Shown here: positions 22,701 to 36,395 of the stretch, piece by piece
Layout of the letters: the number at the start of each line of letters is the position of its first letter
Position numbering within the stretch: the first letter of the stretch is position 1
Source: Diphasiastrum complanatum
Taxonomy: Eukaryota > Streptophyta > Lycopodiopsida > Lycopodiales > Lycopodiaceae
NCBI GenBank assembly: GCA_029204225.1
Contig: MU831861.1
Coordinates: forward strand, 1 to 64,000
DNA length: 64,000 nt
Reading direction: 5' to 3'
The notes under the pieces: generated by a model
What the model was told of the DNA's origin: nothing
Database searches by the model: none
Seen by the model: the letters and a program-made list of their open reading frames with translations, nothing else
Position numbers and translations under genes: made by a program

Positions 22701-23733
22701 CTAGCCTTCTGAAGTTGCAATTGTCAGAAGACTGATCTATAGCTACTGAATCAGGCTGAATGCACCTGACTTGATCTGGCTGATGAGTCAAGATAATTAT
22801 TTAAAACTATGTTCCCGGTAGAGCTTTTATTTAATCTAAAGAGCTCTTTTAGCTGCAGAGAAAAGTTTTAAAAATACCCGATAAACGGGAAGCCATTTCA
22901 CTGGAAAGCTTAGCGGCAAATCCATTCAAGAGATGCTGGTAGCTATACAGGATATGGGATGTTGATGCTCCTTCACTGAAACATAAGCATCACTCAATCA
23001 AGGCAATTACACTCAAAACTATAATGCAACAACACAATTTTTTTGCATAGAACTGAATGCATTGCCAATCAACACCAATCATATCCTCAGGCTGGAGCCC
23101 AAAGCAGCAGCTTTGTTGCACCTGCCCTTGGCTGCATGAGTAAGGAAAGCCTGATGTTGGCTAGTGAGAGCGGCTGGATCTTCCGGGGCTGCTCCCAGGT
23201 ACACAATATACACCTGCAGGTAGAAATCAATGCGTAAGTATCCATGTATGCAATTTAACTGAAGGCAAAAATAGGATCAACGCTGAGCTATTTCAATAAG
23301 AGATCTAATTATTTCAGCTCGCCATATTACATCTCCTATGAGCTTCTATATGTTTGTGATTTTATGCAGCTACTGACCTGATTATAAATATCCATGCATC
23401 AATTGAACCGAAGGCACTAGTAAGATATGAACACTGTTTCAAAAAAAATCTAATGCTATCTCGCTACAGTACATGCTTGTGGGTTCATCATGCTACTGAC
23501 CTGATCATATCCATCAATGCAATTGAATTTAAGGCACAAGTAGTAAACAAAACCAACAATGCTGAACCAAATCAATACAAAATTCAAAGCTATCTGGCTT
23601 AATTACATCTCCTCTGTGCTTCCTAAGCTTGTGGGCTAATGCTACTGACCTTATCATCATCAGCCTTGCTGATGGTGGCTGCAAGACTAAGACTAGATAT
23701 GAGGAAGAAAATTAAACAGCTGCAGATAGCCAT
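19716..23733 (-). pseudogene. Subtilisin-like serine protease, N-terminal half (copy 1)
   Basis: Plant subtilases are secreted proteases of the cell wall. Exons: 23733-23650, 23213-23122, 22975-22878, 22021-21842, 21564-21453, 21171-20616, 20183-20086, 19958-19716. All have GT-AG ends and compatible phases, giving 487 open codons plus two bases. Residues 1 to about 23 are a signal peptide (MAICSCLIFFLI...). The I9 inhibitor domain follows (VYIVYLGAAPED, YSYQHLLNGFAAKLS). Then come catalytic Asp150 (GVIDTG), His226 (DKDGHGTHVAS), the oxyanion Asn in AGNAGPGP and a PA-type insert (YCSRGANARIEKGYEVLRAGG). The exons with catalytic Ser (GTSxxCP) and the C-terminal domain are absent downstream, where repeats and a retrotransposon lie. 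It is therefore truncated and cannot encode an active enzyme, though nothing else is broken. Confidence 0.9.
22482..22550. repeat. Hairpin in a subtilase intron
   Basis: TTCTGTACGC (22497-22506) and GCGTACAGAA (22523-22532) form perfect arms that extend imperfectly to about 27 bases. It lies in the intron between subtilase exons 3 and 4, and in the second copy near 53,000-53,068. It is probably a small MITE remnant. Confidence 0.5.
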
Positions 23734-26300
<2,567 letters not shown>

Positions 26301-26615
26301 CTACATCACTGGATAAGATATCAGGGGAGATGGTGTCGTCCCTGTTGATTGTCTTCCTTTTTGCTTCTTTGTGGGTGGTGCTAGTGAAACAAGTTCTGTT
26401 GTCGGTTGTGGGGTGGCTCGCTTTATGGTTCTCGGATAGACGTCGTCGAGCTCTTTGATAGCAGCGGCCGCTCGATGTCCCAACTGTTTGGTGACCAATA
26501 TGTGGAGGAGATATCCACATTTGGTGGTTGGTTTCCTAGCTTTTAAGGCTCCGCATAACTTGTCTGATACCTTTTCCGCATCCATGGTTAGGGTCAAGGA
26601 GAGAAGATCGTGCAT
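26301..26615 (-). CDS. Unknown 104-codon frame (copy 1)
   Basis: Starts with a real ATG (26613-26615). The protein is hydrophilic. It has a compact N-terminal part (MHDLLSLTLTMDAEKVSDKL, then ARKPTTKCGYLLHILVTKQL, then AAAAIKELDDVYP) and a basic Lys/Arg/Pro/Thr-rich tail with a PPTKKQKGRQ nuclear-signal-like run. I do not recognise the family. It may be a fragment of a longer transposon- or host-derived gene, since another frame stays open beyond its stop (to 26227). The duplicate at 56837-57151 keeps the frame with few changes. Confidence 0.3.
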   Translation of the reverse strand: MHDLLSLTLTMDAEKVSDKLCGALKARKPTTKCGYLLHILVTKQLGHRAAAAIKELDDVYPRTIKRATPQPTTELVSLAPPTKKQKGRQSTGTTPSPLISYPVM

Positions 26616-26699
26616 GGCTTATTTCCCACTTTGTAGTATTATGCTTAGACACATAAGAGAGCACTTCTTATTATCACAAGAAGAAGCATACTGAAAGTT

Positions 26700-27425
26700 T
26701 TGTCACTCATAATCATCAAATAACAAGATAAATGGGCGCATTTGAAGCGGCCATCTTCAATGTTTTACAGCAGAAACCGAACAGCATGTGATACCATCTA
26801 CTCGATGGAACAACAAGTAATACCATAGTAGAGCTGCTATATGTCAGAAAGACAACACATGATAAGTGCTCCATCACATTGTTGATGCCATACATATGCT
26901 CAGACCACATATACAAAAGTGCCCACATATAAGAAGCAAAACATATTGTTGAGGGCGCGGCCCACTGGCCGCACTGGATTCTGCTGGCCAGCGGCCAGTC
27001 TCATACACACTCCATGCAAAATCGTTGTCAAGAGACACATCCCATAATAATAAAAAAAGGTAAGCCATATCTATGAGCAGATTATCAGCTGTCGATGCGC
27101 CCTCTTACGGAAGTCCTCCGTAGATATCCAAACGTGAAGTGGTAATCTATGATCATCATGCCATTATGTAAGCTTGTTTGCATCACCGCATGGCTAGCAA
27201 AGGCCTTTCATCAGCAAAGAACAATCATAAAGTCTAAACAATATAAGCCTTCTTACCTTTGGTCGTAGTAGCATTCCTGCGATTATTCTTCCTTTCATTT
27301 CTAGTAGAAAACCTCTTCACCCAACAAAGCCAGCACCAATAGAGAAGTAAACCAAGCAAGAGAGAAAGAAAGAAGAAAGAGTGGACCTTAGGGTTGTAGT
27401 CTCCTCTCCTTAAATAGAAGATTCA
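26700..27425. other. Intergenic, no recognised feature
   Basis: No recognisable coding or transposon sequence. A GC-rich palindromic patch with GGCCACT and AGCGGCCAGT occurs at about 26,950-27,000. Confidence 0.4.
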
Positions 27426-27899
27426 GTGCTTCTAGAAGCATCAGCTAGTTGTAGATGCACACCGTTGGATCGAATACTTGCTATGTGCATAAATCATAGC
27501 CCTTTATCTCGGCTTTCCAAAAAGCAAGATACCATCTCTCTTTCATCAACAAAATCCGAGTATAAAGCTATGACAACAACAACAAAGGAGGTTCTTTGGC
27601 TTAAAAGGCTTTTGGAGGAGCTACATGTGATCAAGGATGAAGACATTCCATGCATATATTGTGATAATCAAGTAGCTCAACAACTTGCAAACAATCCATT
27701 CTTCCATGCTCGAACAAAGCACATTGAGATTTCACATCATTTCATGAGGGAGAAAATGCAAGCGAAGGAGATCAAGCTTATTCATGTTTCATCATCAGAT
27801 TGCATTGCTGATATACTCACCAAGGCATTGCCTAAAGATCCATTTGTAAAATTAAGATTGGCTCTTGGAGTTATAGATAGATCTATGCTAGATTTACCA
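27426..27899 (+). pseudogene. Copia RNase H fragment, truncated at the duplication edge
   Basis: The frame carries the copia RNase H C-terminus: LSRLSKKQDTISLSSTKSEY, WLKRLLEEL, CDNQVAQQLANNPFFHARTK, HIEISHHFMREK, and ADILTKALPKD. No reverse transcriptase precedes it. At 27899 the sequence switches, just before the Ser codon and stop seen in the other copy, to the start of a copia gag. The reading frame happens to run on across the junction to 28004. Confidence 0.85.
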
Positions 27900-27904
27900 C
27901 TTCA

Positions 27905-29999
27905 AAATATACAATTTGACCACTTCAAATTATACAATTTGAAAAATGAGGATGGAGTCCATCTTGATCCTTCAAGACGTGATGGACATAGTTCTTGGCC
28001 TTGAAGAAGAAGCACAAATTCTTCAAGAGGTTCAAAAATACAAAAAGAGAGCTAGGATGGCTCTCCATTACATTAAGATGAATGTCTCTAATGAGATATT
28101 GAGGGAGATAGGTATTTGTACAACAGCCAAAGAAGCTTGGGATTGTCTCAAGACTATCTATGAGGCTAAGAATACCTCTAGGATTCTCACTCTTAGGAAT
28201 TAAATCTTTCAAAGTAGCCAAAAGAGTGATGAGAGTGCATCTAGTTATGTTTTGAGAGTAAAAGATATTCATAGAGAGCTTGCTTGCATTGGTGATTCCA
28301 TCAATCAAAATGAGCTAGTTCAAGTCATTCTGAATGGCTTGAGAAGTGAATTTGATAACCTTGTCCAATCCTATGCCATTAAGGAGGAGCTACCAAGTTT
28401 GGAGGCTCTCCAAAGTGTGCTAATTTCGGAAGAATCAAGACAAGAGTACAAGCTCTTGAGTATGGACAAGCTTTCTCTCACTCATAATGATGGCAAAGCT
28501 CTCTTTGCCAAGGATAAGCACAAAGGGAGGAGCAAGAACCAACATCAACAATCCTCAAGCAAGGACAAAGTCAAATCCAAAGACAAAGATGAGGAGGAAG
28601 ATGATTCCTCTAATGCTTCATCATCCAAGCTCAAGAAGAAGAAGATCAAGTGCTTTTATTGTGGCAAGAAAGGTCATTATGCCACCAATTGCTTCAAGAA
28701 GAAGAATCAACTCAAGCAAGCCAACATTACCAATGAGAAGGAAGACACTATTGCAAGTGATGGAGAGGGATCTCTTATGGTCTCTAGTTTCTCATCTACT
28801 CCCTTCAAGAAGGACGGCCTATGGTATATTGATAGTGGAGCGTCTTCACATATGTGTAGCTCCAAGGACTCTTTCTCTTCTATTGTACCTTATGATGGAG
28901 TCAAGAAATCAATATACACTGCAAATGATTTTGAATGTCCTATTGAAGGCATAGGGAACATTCCCTTGAAGCTTGCATCCTCTAAAGTTCTTTCTCTCTC
29001 TAAAGTTCTTTATGTACCTAAGCTTACCAAGAATCTTATTAGTGCTGGCCAATTGCTTGATAATGGCCTTGATGTAAAATTCAATGTTGATACTTGCACT
29101 ATCAAGAAGAATGATGAGATACTTGCATTAGGATATAGATTTGGTGGCATCTATAAACTAGATCCAAATGACTATGTGAATGCTTGTAATGTTGCTCTTG
29201 TGAACAAGCTCTCTATGGAGGAATTATGACATAGGAGGTTGGGACATCCCAACTACAAATCCATGCTCTCTATGATCAAAGAAGCCAAAGCTATTGGCTT
29301 GCCAAAGTCACTCTCCAAGAAGATCAAGCCTTGTGAGGCTTGTGCTATTGCTAAATCTCACAGAAAGCCATTTACAAGATCTTCTATCAAAAGCAAGCAT
29401 CCTTTGGAGTTAATCCACTCGGATGTGCATTTCTCATCAACTACAAGCAAAGGAGGAACCACTTGTTTTGTTACTTTCATTGATGAGTACACAAGATTCA
29501 CTTGGATATATCTTCTTGCTTCTAAATCTATGGTGTTTGATCATTTCCTTATTTTCAAAGCTTATGTAGAGAAGCATTTCTCATTCAAGATTAAAGCTCT
29601 TAGAAGTGATGGAGGTGGTGAATATATCTCCAATAAATTTCAAGATTTTTGTGAGCTTGAAGGCATTAAAAGAGAGTTTTCTTGTGTCTACTCTCCATCT
29701 CAGAATGGAGTGGCCGAGAGAAAGAATAGATCTCTATGTGAATGTGCAAAATCTATGAGAATTGAGCCATCTTTACCCAAAGATTTTTGGGGGAGAAACC
29801 ATTAATTGTGCAAATTATCTTTGCAATAGGCTCCCACACATAGCTCTTGGAGGAAAGTCACCATATGAAATCTTATTTTTGAAGAAGCCTAAGGATGATC
29901 ACCTTAGAGTTTTTGGATGCTTATGCTTTATCCATATTCCCTTGGAAACAAGGAAGAAGGAAGATCCTAGTGCATGCAAAGGGATCATGGTTGATGTGT
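27905..29999 (+). pseudogene. Copia gag-protease-integrase, decayed, lacking RT
   Basis: In one frame it encodes gag (MRMESILILQD, TAKEAWDCLKTIYEAK), the zinc knuckle CFYCGKKGHYATNC near 28,650, protease YIDSGASSHM near 28,830, the pre-integrase motif HRRLGHP and the integrase core (TFIDEYTRFTWIYLL, RSDGGGEY, YSPSQNGVAERKNR). Disruptions are TGA at 27940-27942 (the conserved NYxxW Trp), TAA at 28201-28203, TGA at 29227-29229 (Trp of LWHRRLGHP), and a one-base insertion in the G run near 29,790. Homology ends near 29,990, after VFGCLCF and CKGIM. The frame stays open to 30379 with unrecognised sequence. There is no 5' LTR, no primer-binding site and no RT. Confidence 0.88.
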
Positions 30000-31720
30000 T
30001 TCCAATACTTTTTGAAAGCAAGATATTGCATTGTCAAAAGTATGCTCTTGGTTCTAGTAAGAACAAGATTGAGCTTGGTACTCACTTTTTTGAAAATCAT
30101 GTTTTCACATGTTTTGAGGCAAATTGTAAACTCCTCTTGAGATTAAATGAAGTATCCAAAGTGGACACTTACATCCTTGAGAGAGTAACTAGCCTAAAAA
30201 AGGTCAAGATAGTCTTTGATATCAAGATTAGATCCATCATGGATATAGTTCATTGTATGTGGACTAGTCAAGCTAGAAAGCATAATCTTGATAATCATCA
30301 TTGTTTCACATCTTATGATCTTGATCTCCATGAGCCTTATGAGGCTTGGAAGCCTCATATTTCTCTATTTATGGTCTGACATTTTCCAATTTTTTTTTTT
30401 CAAAAAAATAAAAAAATTCAGGCCCCTCCCCTCACTGTCCCACATCCCCAAAACGAAATAAAAACAATCTTCCTTCCCCTAAACCCCCCCCCCCCTCCGG
30501 AATTAATTGTTAGAGGGTCTTTGGCACCCACCTGCCCTCTTCTGTTAAAAAAAAAGGAAAAAGGTACATAAAAAAATTTGCAACAAACCTAACCACTGCC
30601 CATGCCTCCCATAACTGAGATACCACAAAATTGTGCATGAAAGAGCAAACAATTTATATTTTTTCAGTCCAGAGAGCAGTGTCTCGTGCTCTAGCTATCT
30701 CTGTCTCTCTTACGGATCTATATTATACTATTATATAAATACAGGTCAACGATGCGCTCCCCAGATGAACTTCAACAGCTTACTAATTACTTATGCTCCG
30801 TAGTGTCATTCAACACAGGGAAGTACAAGATCTACATAGTACTATGGCCTATATGTTTTTTGAGAGCATAAGGTCCTTGTGCTTTTGACCAATTCTGAAT
30901 GCTCCGGAAATTGCATGTCGTGCCACAGCAGGAATCCAAATTCACTTTACTCAGACGACAAACCAATCTAAGGACAGACAGGGATCAATACATATCCCTG
31001 TCAATTAGGCCTCTAGCTTCATTCTGTTATTTGTACACGTCTTCTCAGGTAATCCAAGTGCCTTATGCTTTACGAGCATAAGTTTCAAAAAAATTTGTGA
31101 AGTCACAAATACCAAGCAAGTTTTTTGGAACTTCTCCTTTATCCTAGCTAACAAAGCCTCCTTTGTCCAAGGACCGTTATCCAAGGTTTAGGGGTAGGGG
31201 ATTGTCATTTTGCACAGTTCGTTATCCAAGGTGCAGGTCAACCAGATTCACATTTTCTGCCTCCAGTTGTGACACCACTTCCAGAACATAAGAACATGCA
31301 AACAAAAATGTACTGCTGCTAAAGCTTTCTTGAGAATTGCAGTTCTACTTCTCCATGAAAAAGGTACATACACAAGTGAGCTTTTTTTCATTCTGATTAG
31401 TGACAGATCTGCTCATTACAACAACACAGACTCTACAAATTTTATCTGGAAAGTCATTAATTGCTCCTTCAAATCCAGGTCAAACGTTTTTAGGGTGATT
31501 TCAGAGACAACACCCACTGATTTCCAATCGGTGGATTTTCCTGCCTAGGAAGTGAAGGTCTTGGAGTACCAAGAAAAAGCGGAGCTAGACTAAGTAGAAT
31601 GGCTTGAAGCTGAGAAATATGTTGAGACCCAACATACTGTGTTCAAGGATGCTGAAGAGATACAGAGCTATTTTCTTGGATAAATTTTTCCAATGATGTT
31701 TACTATCCTGCCTCTCTAAG
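30000..31720. other. Unassigned sequence after the copia remnant
   Basis: The copia frame continues open to a stop at 30379, but its product resembles nothing I recognise. The rest is noncoding, with A/T and C homopolymers (30,390-30,570). 30,757-30,799 is a stray copy of part of the 105-bp repeat at 31,727-31,930. Confidence 0.35.
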
Positions 31721-31726
31721 CCTAAA

Positions 31727-31930
31727 CCCTAAACCTACACACTACTATGTCTTATAGGATGAGATCGGTTTCTCCCCGGACGAACTTCAACAGCTTACTA
31801 ATTACTTATGCTCCAAACCCTAAACCCTAAACCCTAAACCTACACACTGCCATGTCTTATAGGATGAGATCGGTTTCTCCCCAGATGAACTTCAACAGCT
31901 TACTACTTACTTATGCTACAACTTCGTCAC
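31727..31930. repeat. 105-bp tandem pair with interstitial telomere repeats
   Basis: CCCTAAACCTACACACT starts a unit at 31727 and again at 31832. Each runs through GTCTTATAGGATGAGATCGG and AACTTCAACAGCTTACTA. Between them CCCTAAA, the plant telomere unit, is repeated three to four times (31,815-31,839), with two more units at 32,155-32,167. Telomere-type motifs inside a repeat suggest break repair or a fragment of subtelomeric DNA. Confidence 0.7.
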
Positions 31931-32039
31931 TGGACCTTAACCCTAGCTGCAATACGCCATCTCCTAGTAGCCCACTATTATCTTTGGAATGGCTGTATCA
32001 CATTGGAGTCTGGAAAGTGTAGCATTGAACTTTCCTTAG

Positions 32040-32101
32040 ACAACAAACTCTCCCTCTCCGTCTCTCTCTCTGGATAGCCCTGCCATCTCCCACTGGATTC
32101 T

Positions 32102-32132
<31 letters not shown>

Positions 32133-32166
32133 ATCTCTCTCTGTGTGTCCCTCCCTAAACCCTAAA

Positions 32167-32231
<65 letters not shown>

Positions 32232-32290
32232 CATAAACCCAATAGCATCTCTCTCTTCCTAAACCACAGCTCTCTCTCTCTCTTTCGCGT
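32040..32290. repeat. (CT)n-rich tract
   Basis: Long (CT)n runs, the largest about 60 bases at 32,168-32,230, are interrupted by short unique pieces and a CCCTAAA pair. The Arg/Glu repeat frames on the minus strand are artefacts. Confidence 0.9.
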
Positions 32291-32330
32291 GTTTTAGGGT
32301 TTTAGGGGCCTTTTTTTTTTGAAAAAAGAA

Positions 32331-32530
32331 AAATGCGTCCAGGTCCCGGACGCGTTCTGGGACCTGACGCGTCCGGACGCTGGACGCGTCCAGCGTCCAG
32401 AAAATAAAAAAAATCCAGCGTCCAGAAAATAAAAAAAATGGACGCGTCCGACCCCACATCCGGGGGTTGGACGCATCCGGGTCCGGGCGCCGGACGCGGA
32501 CGCCAAAAGGCCGCATCTGCCCCGGACCCT
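32331..32530. repeat. GGACGCGTCC palindrome cluster
   Basis: GGACGCGTCC or close variants (GACGCGTCC, GGACGC, GCGTCC) occur about a dozen times in both orientations in 200 bases. Two direct copies of TCCAGCGTCCAGAAAATAAA are included. The stretch is very GC- and CpG-rich in AT-rich surroundings. It is likely a fold-back transposon or satellite remnant; open frames here are by-products. Confidence 0.6.
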
Positions 32531-32559
32531 CATGTCTGCTACATACAAAACAAGTTACA

Positions 32560-34243
32560 TATATATATTTTAGATTTCTGTAAAACGTTGTGTTTTATAA
32601 CTATATGCTTATCTTGTTATCCTACTCGACTCTTTTGTTAGCTCTCCTCAAAATAATGGTTTTTTGAGATTTTGTGTCATTCTACGAGATCTAGGACAAA
32701 GCCTTATCCATTTATGCCAAACTTTGAAAGAAATGATTGACCTTGTATTGCTGTCAAAAATAGAATTGTGTAGAAGTGCTTCAAAGGTGGGATTTATTTT
32801 ATCTTGGAAGTTTGCCAAATGTGGTTATTTTTAACATGTTCGAATTGAAAACTTTCAGCTGCATTTTATTGCGACTTTGCTTTGTGTATAACGCGTTGTA
32901 ATACTAGAGCATGGTTTGAATAAAGGACCAATTGATAGGAGGAGGTCACAGAGACAGATCCTATTCCACATAATGCTGATTAAGAGAGTTATGAATCAAA
33001 TCACATATTTTAGTGTTAATGAATCATAATTTGACAATACATGAAGCAATCTAATAATCTCTCACGAAGAATGGCAAATAGCAACACATAGCTAAAGCCC
33101 TACAAGCAGTTTCAAAGGCAAGAGTTCTCCCACGAAGACCAAGCAATACAAAATCATAAGCTGAAAAATGAATGTGTGCCCTATTTATAGTCCCTTGAAG
33201 AACCCTAAAAGCCAAATTTGAAAAATCAAGGGATGTAGAACTTCTGGAAATAAAATAGTACCCCCCTCCTAAAGGACCCCCACTACAGGTACCTAACCAT
33301 TAAAAGTTGGTGGCCCTTGGCAGTCCTAAATGTAAATGCATAAAATGTACATGAATAGGCTCGTGGCCAACAATTGAATAAAAGAGCTATGAATGTGTAA
33401 TAAAAGCATGGTGAGGCAAGTAAAACAAGACAAGTCTATAACTCTCCCCCATCGAAAAACATTGCCATTGATGTTGGCATGGAGAAAAAGAACATGAAGG
33501 AGAAACACCAGCATGAACAATAGCATCAACACCACCAATTGTAAGAGTTAGCTGGAGCATCGTAGAACTGAGTACTGGCAGCAAGAGCATGACCCAAGAA
33601 ATTGAGCTCGATGTTGACATTGAACTTGAACATGTAAAATAGCTGCAAGCACAACAAGAAAGAGCTTTGGACCATTATGAAAAGTAGCATGGCGACGAGC
33701 ATCATCCTCAACAGTAGTGCTCACATCAAAGGTACATGTATGAAGAGGAACTTGAAGTTGATATGTAGCAGGATTGATAAGGGCTATAATACTATGGTGC
33801 AAGCTTCTCAGTTGGAAATGAAACGATTCCTAGCTGCTGGAAACTGGACGATTCATTTCTAGAGAGGCCGATTTTCTCCCTAATGACCTGCAGTCTAAAC
33901 CTTGGGTTCCACTGAGGAAGAGGGTCATTAATTTTGATCCAGATAGCATGAAGACAGATGGGATTGCAATGATCCCAAACTAATTACTTTTGCTGATATG
34001 GTTTTGATTAATTTCAGTGTTGGTGCTGCCTTAAGCTATCTAGAATTTGCATGTGGTTGCATGTGGACTGCATGTAGGTTGCTTGTTAATTTTGATTAAT
34101 TTCATGTGGCTGCATGTAGCTGCATGTACATGCATGTAATTTAGAAGATGAAATTTGACGAAATTTGTTCCTCTTAAAGTATCTATGTTTACATGCAAAT
34201 TGATTTCACATAAGGATCCTTTGGAAAGGATGTAAATCCTAAA
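32560..34243. other. Intergenic, no recognised gene
   Basis: AT-rich sequence with scattered short frames and no recognised protein. 34,040-34,140 has repeated GCATGT words. It may include LTR or leader sequence of the gypsy element that follows, but I cannot show that. Confidence 0.35.
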
Positions 34244-34421
34244 GGATTACAAGAGAAAGTAGAGCCGTTGAAGTGGAATTGATCCTAAAGGCTTACTTTT
34301 CTCTATCTTTTGTAGGATGGCATCTTTAGGAAGGATTACAAGAGAAAGTAGAGCCGTTGAAGTGGAATTGATCCTAAAGGCTTACTTTTCTCTATCTTTT
34401 GTAGGATGGCATCTTTAGGAA
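34244..34421 (+). repeat. Perfect 89-bp tandem duplication at the gypsy gag start
   Basis: Two 89-bp units (34244-34332, 34333-34421) look identical. Each begins GGATTACAAGAGAAAG and ends with the gag start ATGGCATCTTTAGGAA. The element therefore has two candidate gag start codons; the second leads into the open frame. Confidence 0.85.
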
Positions 34422-36120
34422 GGAATCCGATGGACACTACAACTCCTTCGAGTTTTAGTGATCTGACTACTCCTATAGTTATGGATGCTAGTACCCTGCA
34501 ATCGGTGCTTCAAGCTTTGCATCACCAAGTTCAGTTCAGGCTCAAAATGCCCAGCTTGAGGCCAAAAATAAGGCTTTGGAAGCTGGCATGATGAACTTGT
34601 ATCAGGTTCGGCAAGTGTTGCCCCCTCATTTTGGAGCTTTCAAAGGTGATAGGAAGGAACGAGTACTTGAGACACTACATTTTGGCTTAATAAGTGGAGT
34701 CAGTTCTTTTAAATGAATAACACACCTGAAGCAGATCGGAGCCTTTTCAACCGTGTATTTGGAAGGTAAAGCCCTTACTTGGTGGGACGACTTAAAGGTT
34801 AAACCTAATGTCCCCACAAGACTCGGGATGAATTCTGTAATGCCTTCCGCGAAGCTTTCCTGCCTATTTTGGATGAATTTGAATTTTTCAGGACGTTTCA
34901 ATCTACCTCCATGGGAGGAAAAGGTCTTGAGGATTATGTCCAAGAGTTTAAGGAAGCCCTTACTCCTCTCGGGGTTGAATATCCACCCAAATTTTAGTTA
35001 TTGAAATTCATTTTAGCTTGCCCAAGGACTATCAGGTAGAAGTCCGAAGGAATAAGCCAAAGATTGTTGAAGAGGCAATTTTGCCAAGTTATATGATGAA
35101 GCTCCTCGGCTTCGTTGTGAGCATTCTTCCACAAGTACATTTCCAAAGAAGAAGTTTTCCAATAAGGGAAAAAAAAGAGAAAGTTACTGTTGTGGATGGT
35201 CCTGCAAACAAAAGCCCAAAAGAACCTTCTGCACGGTGTAGGAGAAGGATTTTATTTTGGCTCGATCTCAAGGCTTGTGCTACTCATGCCAAGAAAAGGG
35301 TCATTTGGCAAAGGATTGCCCAGTTTTTAGAAAGCATATTCCTAAGTATACGAAGTTAGCTCTTCCTTTAACCCAGGCTCTAAAGGGCATTTAGAAACTC
35401 AAACGAAAGAGTAAGATCAGTCCACCATTTACTTGGACAGCAGAGATGAATGAGAGCTTTGAACTACTCAAAAGTTGTGTAACCTCTGCTCCAAGGTTAA
35501 GATTGGTGATCCATCACGTTCTTTCATTGTAAGGACTGATGCTAGTGACTAAGTGATCTTGCGATAGGCACAGTATTGCTACAGGATGGACATCCGATAG
35601 CATATGAGAGCAGAAGTTGAATCTTGGTCAAAGTAGATATTCTACTTATGAGAAGGAACTTTTTGTTATTACTCATGCACTCAAGATTTGGAGACAGTAC
35701 CTTTATGGTTCCAAATTTGAAGTATATGCATCACCAGTCCCTACGGTATTTTTGTGGTAAATGGGAAAGTATATCCATGGATCTGGTCATTGGTTTGCCC
35801 AGAACGACAAATGGTCATGATGCTATTTGGGTTGTAGTGAATAGGCTGCCTAAGTTAGCACAATTTATTCCTACAAAGACCACAGTCAAAGCCTCAGAGT
35901 TAGCACAACTTTTTGTAGAAAAGTTGTTTAGACTGTATGGTCTACCTTGTGATATAGTTAGTAATACTAGGTAGAGACCCTAAGTTTACGGGGCACTTCT
36001 GGCAAGCAGTGTTTCGACGATTAGAAACTACTTTAAGTATGAGTTCCTCAAACCATCCAGAATCTGATGGTCAAAGTGAGAGAACTATGGAACATATGCT
36101 ACGTGCACGTCTCGTGCCAA
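34406..36120 (+). pseudogene. Ty3/gypsy gag, zinc knuckle, RNase H and integrase remnants (RT deleted)
   Basis: In shifting frames the order is gag (MASLGRNPMD from 34406; YLEGKALTWWDDLK near 34,760), zinc knuckle CYSCQEKGHLAKDC near 35,280, RNase H (FTWTAEMNESFELLKSC, then YEKELFVITHALKIW, then YLYGSKFEVYA) and integrase (WESISMDLVIGLPRTTNGHD, FVEKLFRLYGLPCDIVS). RNase H follows the zinc knuckle almost directly, so protease and reverse transcriptase are deleted. Many frameshifts and stops are present. No LTR was found on either side; sequence changes near 36,120, before NUP85. Confidence 0.82.
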
Positions 36121-36395
36121 ATTCTGTAGATGTTAAGAGCTTTTCATAGAAGTAGACTATCTGGCAATCATTTTGTTGATATAAAAAATTTAGTACAAAA
36201 ATGGACTTGAATAAGAATTGTATTGGAGCCTTGTTATACGCTCCATAATATGATTGTCTCCCGTGGACAGTTGCAGAAGGTTGTCATGGAAACTAGCTGC
36301 AGTATGGATGTAATCAACTTGTTATTCAAAAGAGCTTTGGAAGTAGTTTGAGTATGTTTTTCCTTTCTGTCTTTAACAGTTGACCTGTGTTATAG

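Noticed and set aside
31740-31920. Repeat reading GFSPDELQQLT, considered as a conserved plant domain
   Set aside because: Too short, in a noncoding tandem repeat with telomere units; no extended homology recognised.
31998-32234. Arg-Glu repeat protein on the minus strand
   Set aside because: Artefact of the CT microsatellite.
33326-33862. Overlapping hydrophobic frames at 33.3-33.9 kb
   Set aside because: Several frames are open on both strands with no recognisable protein; this is a composition effect.
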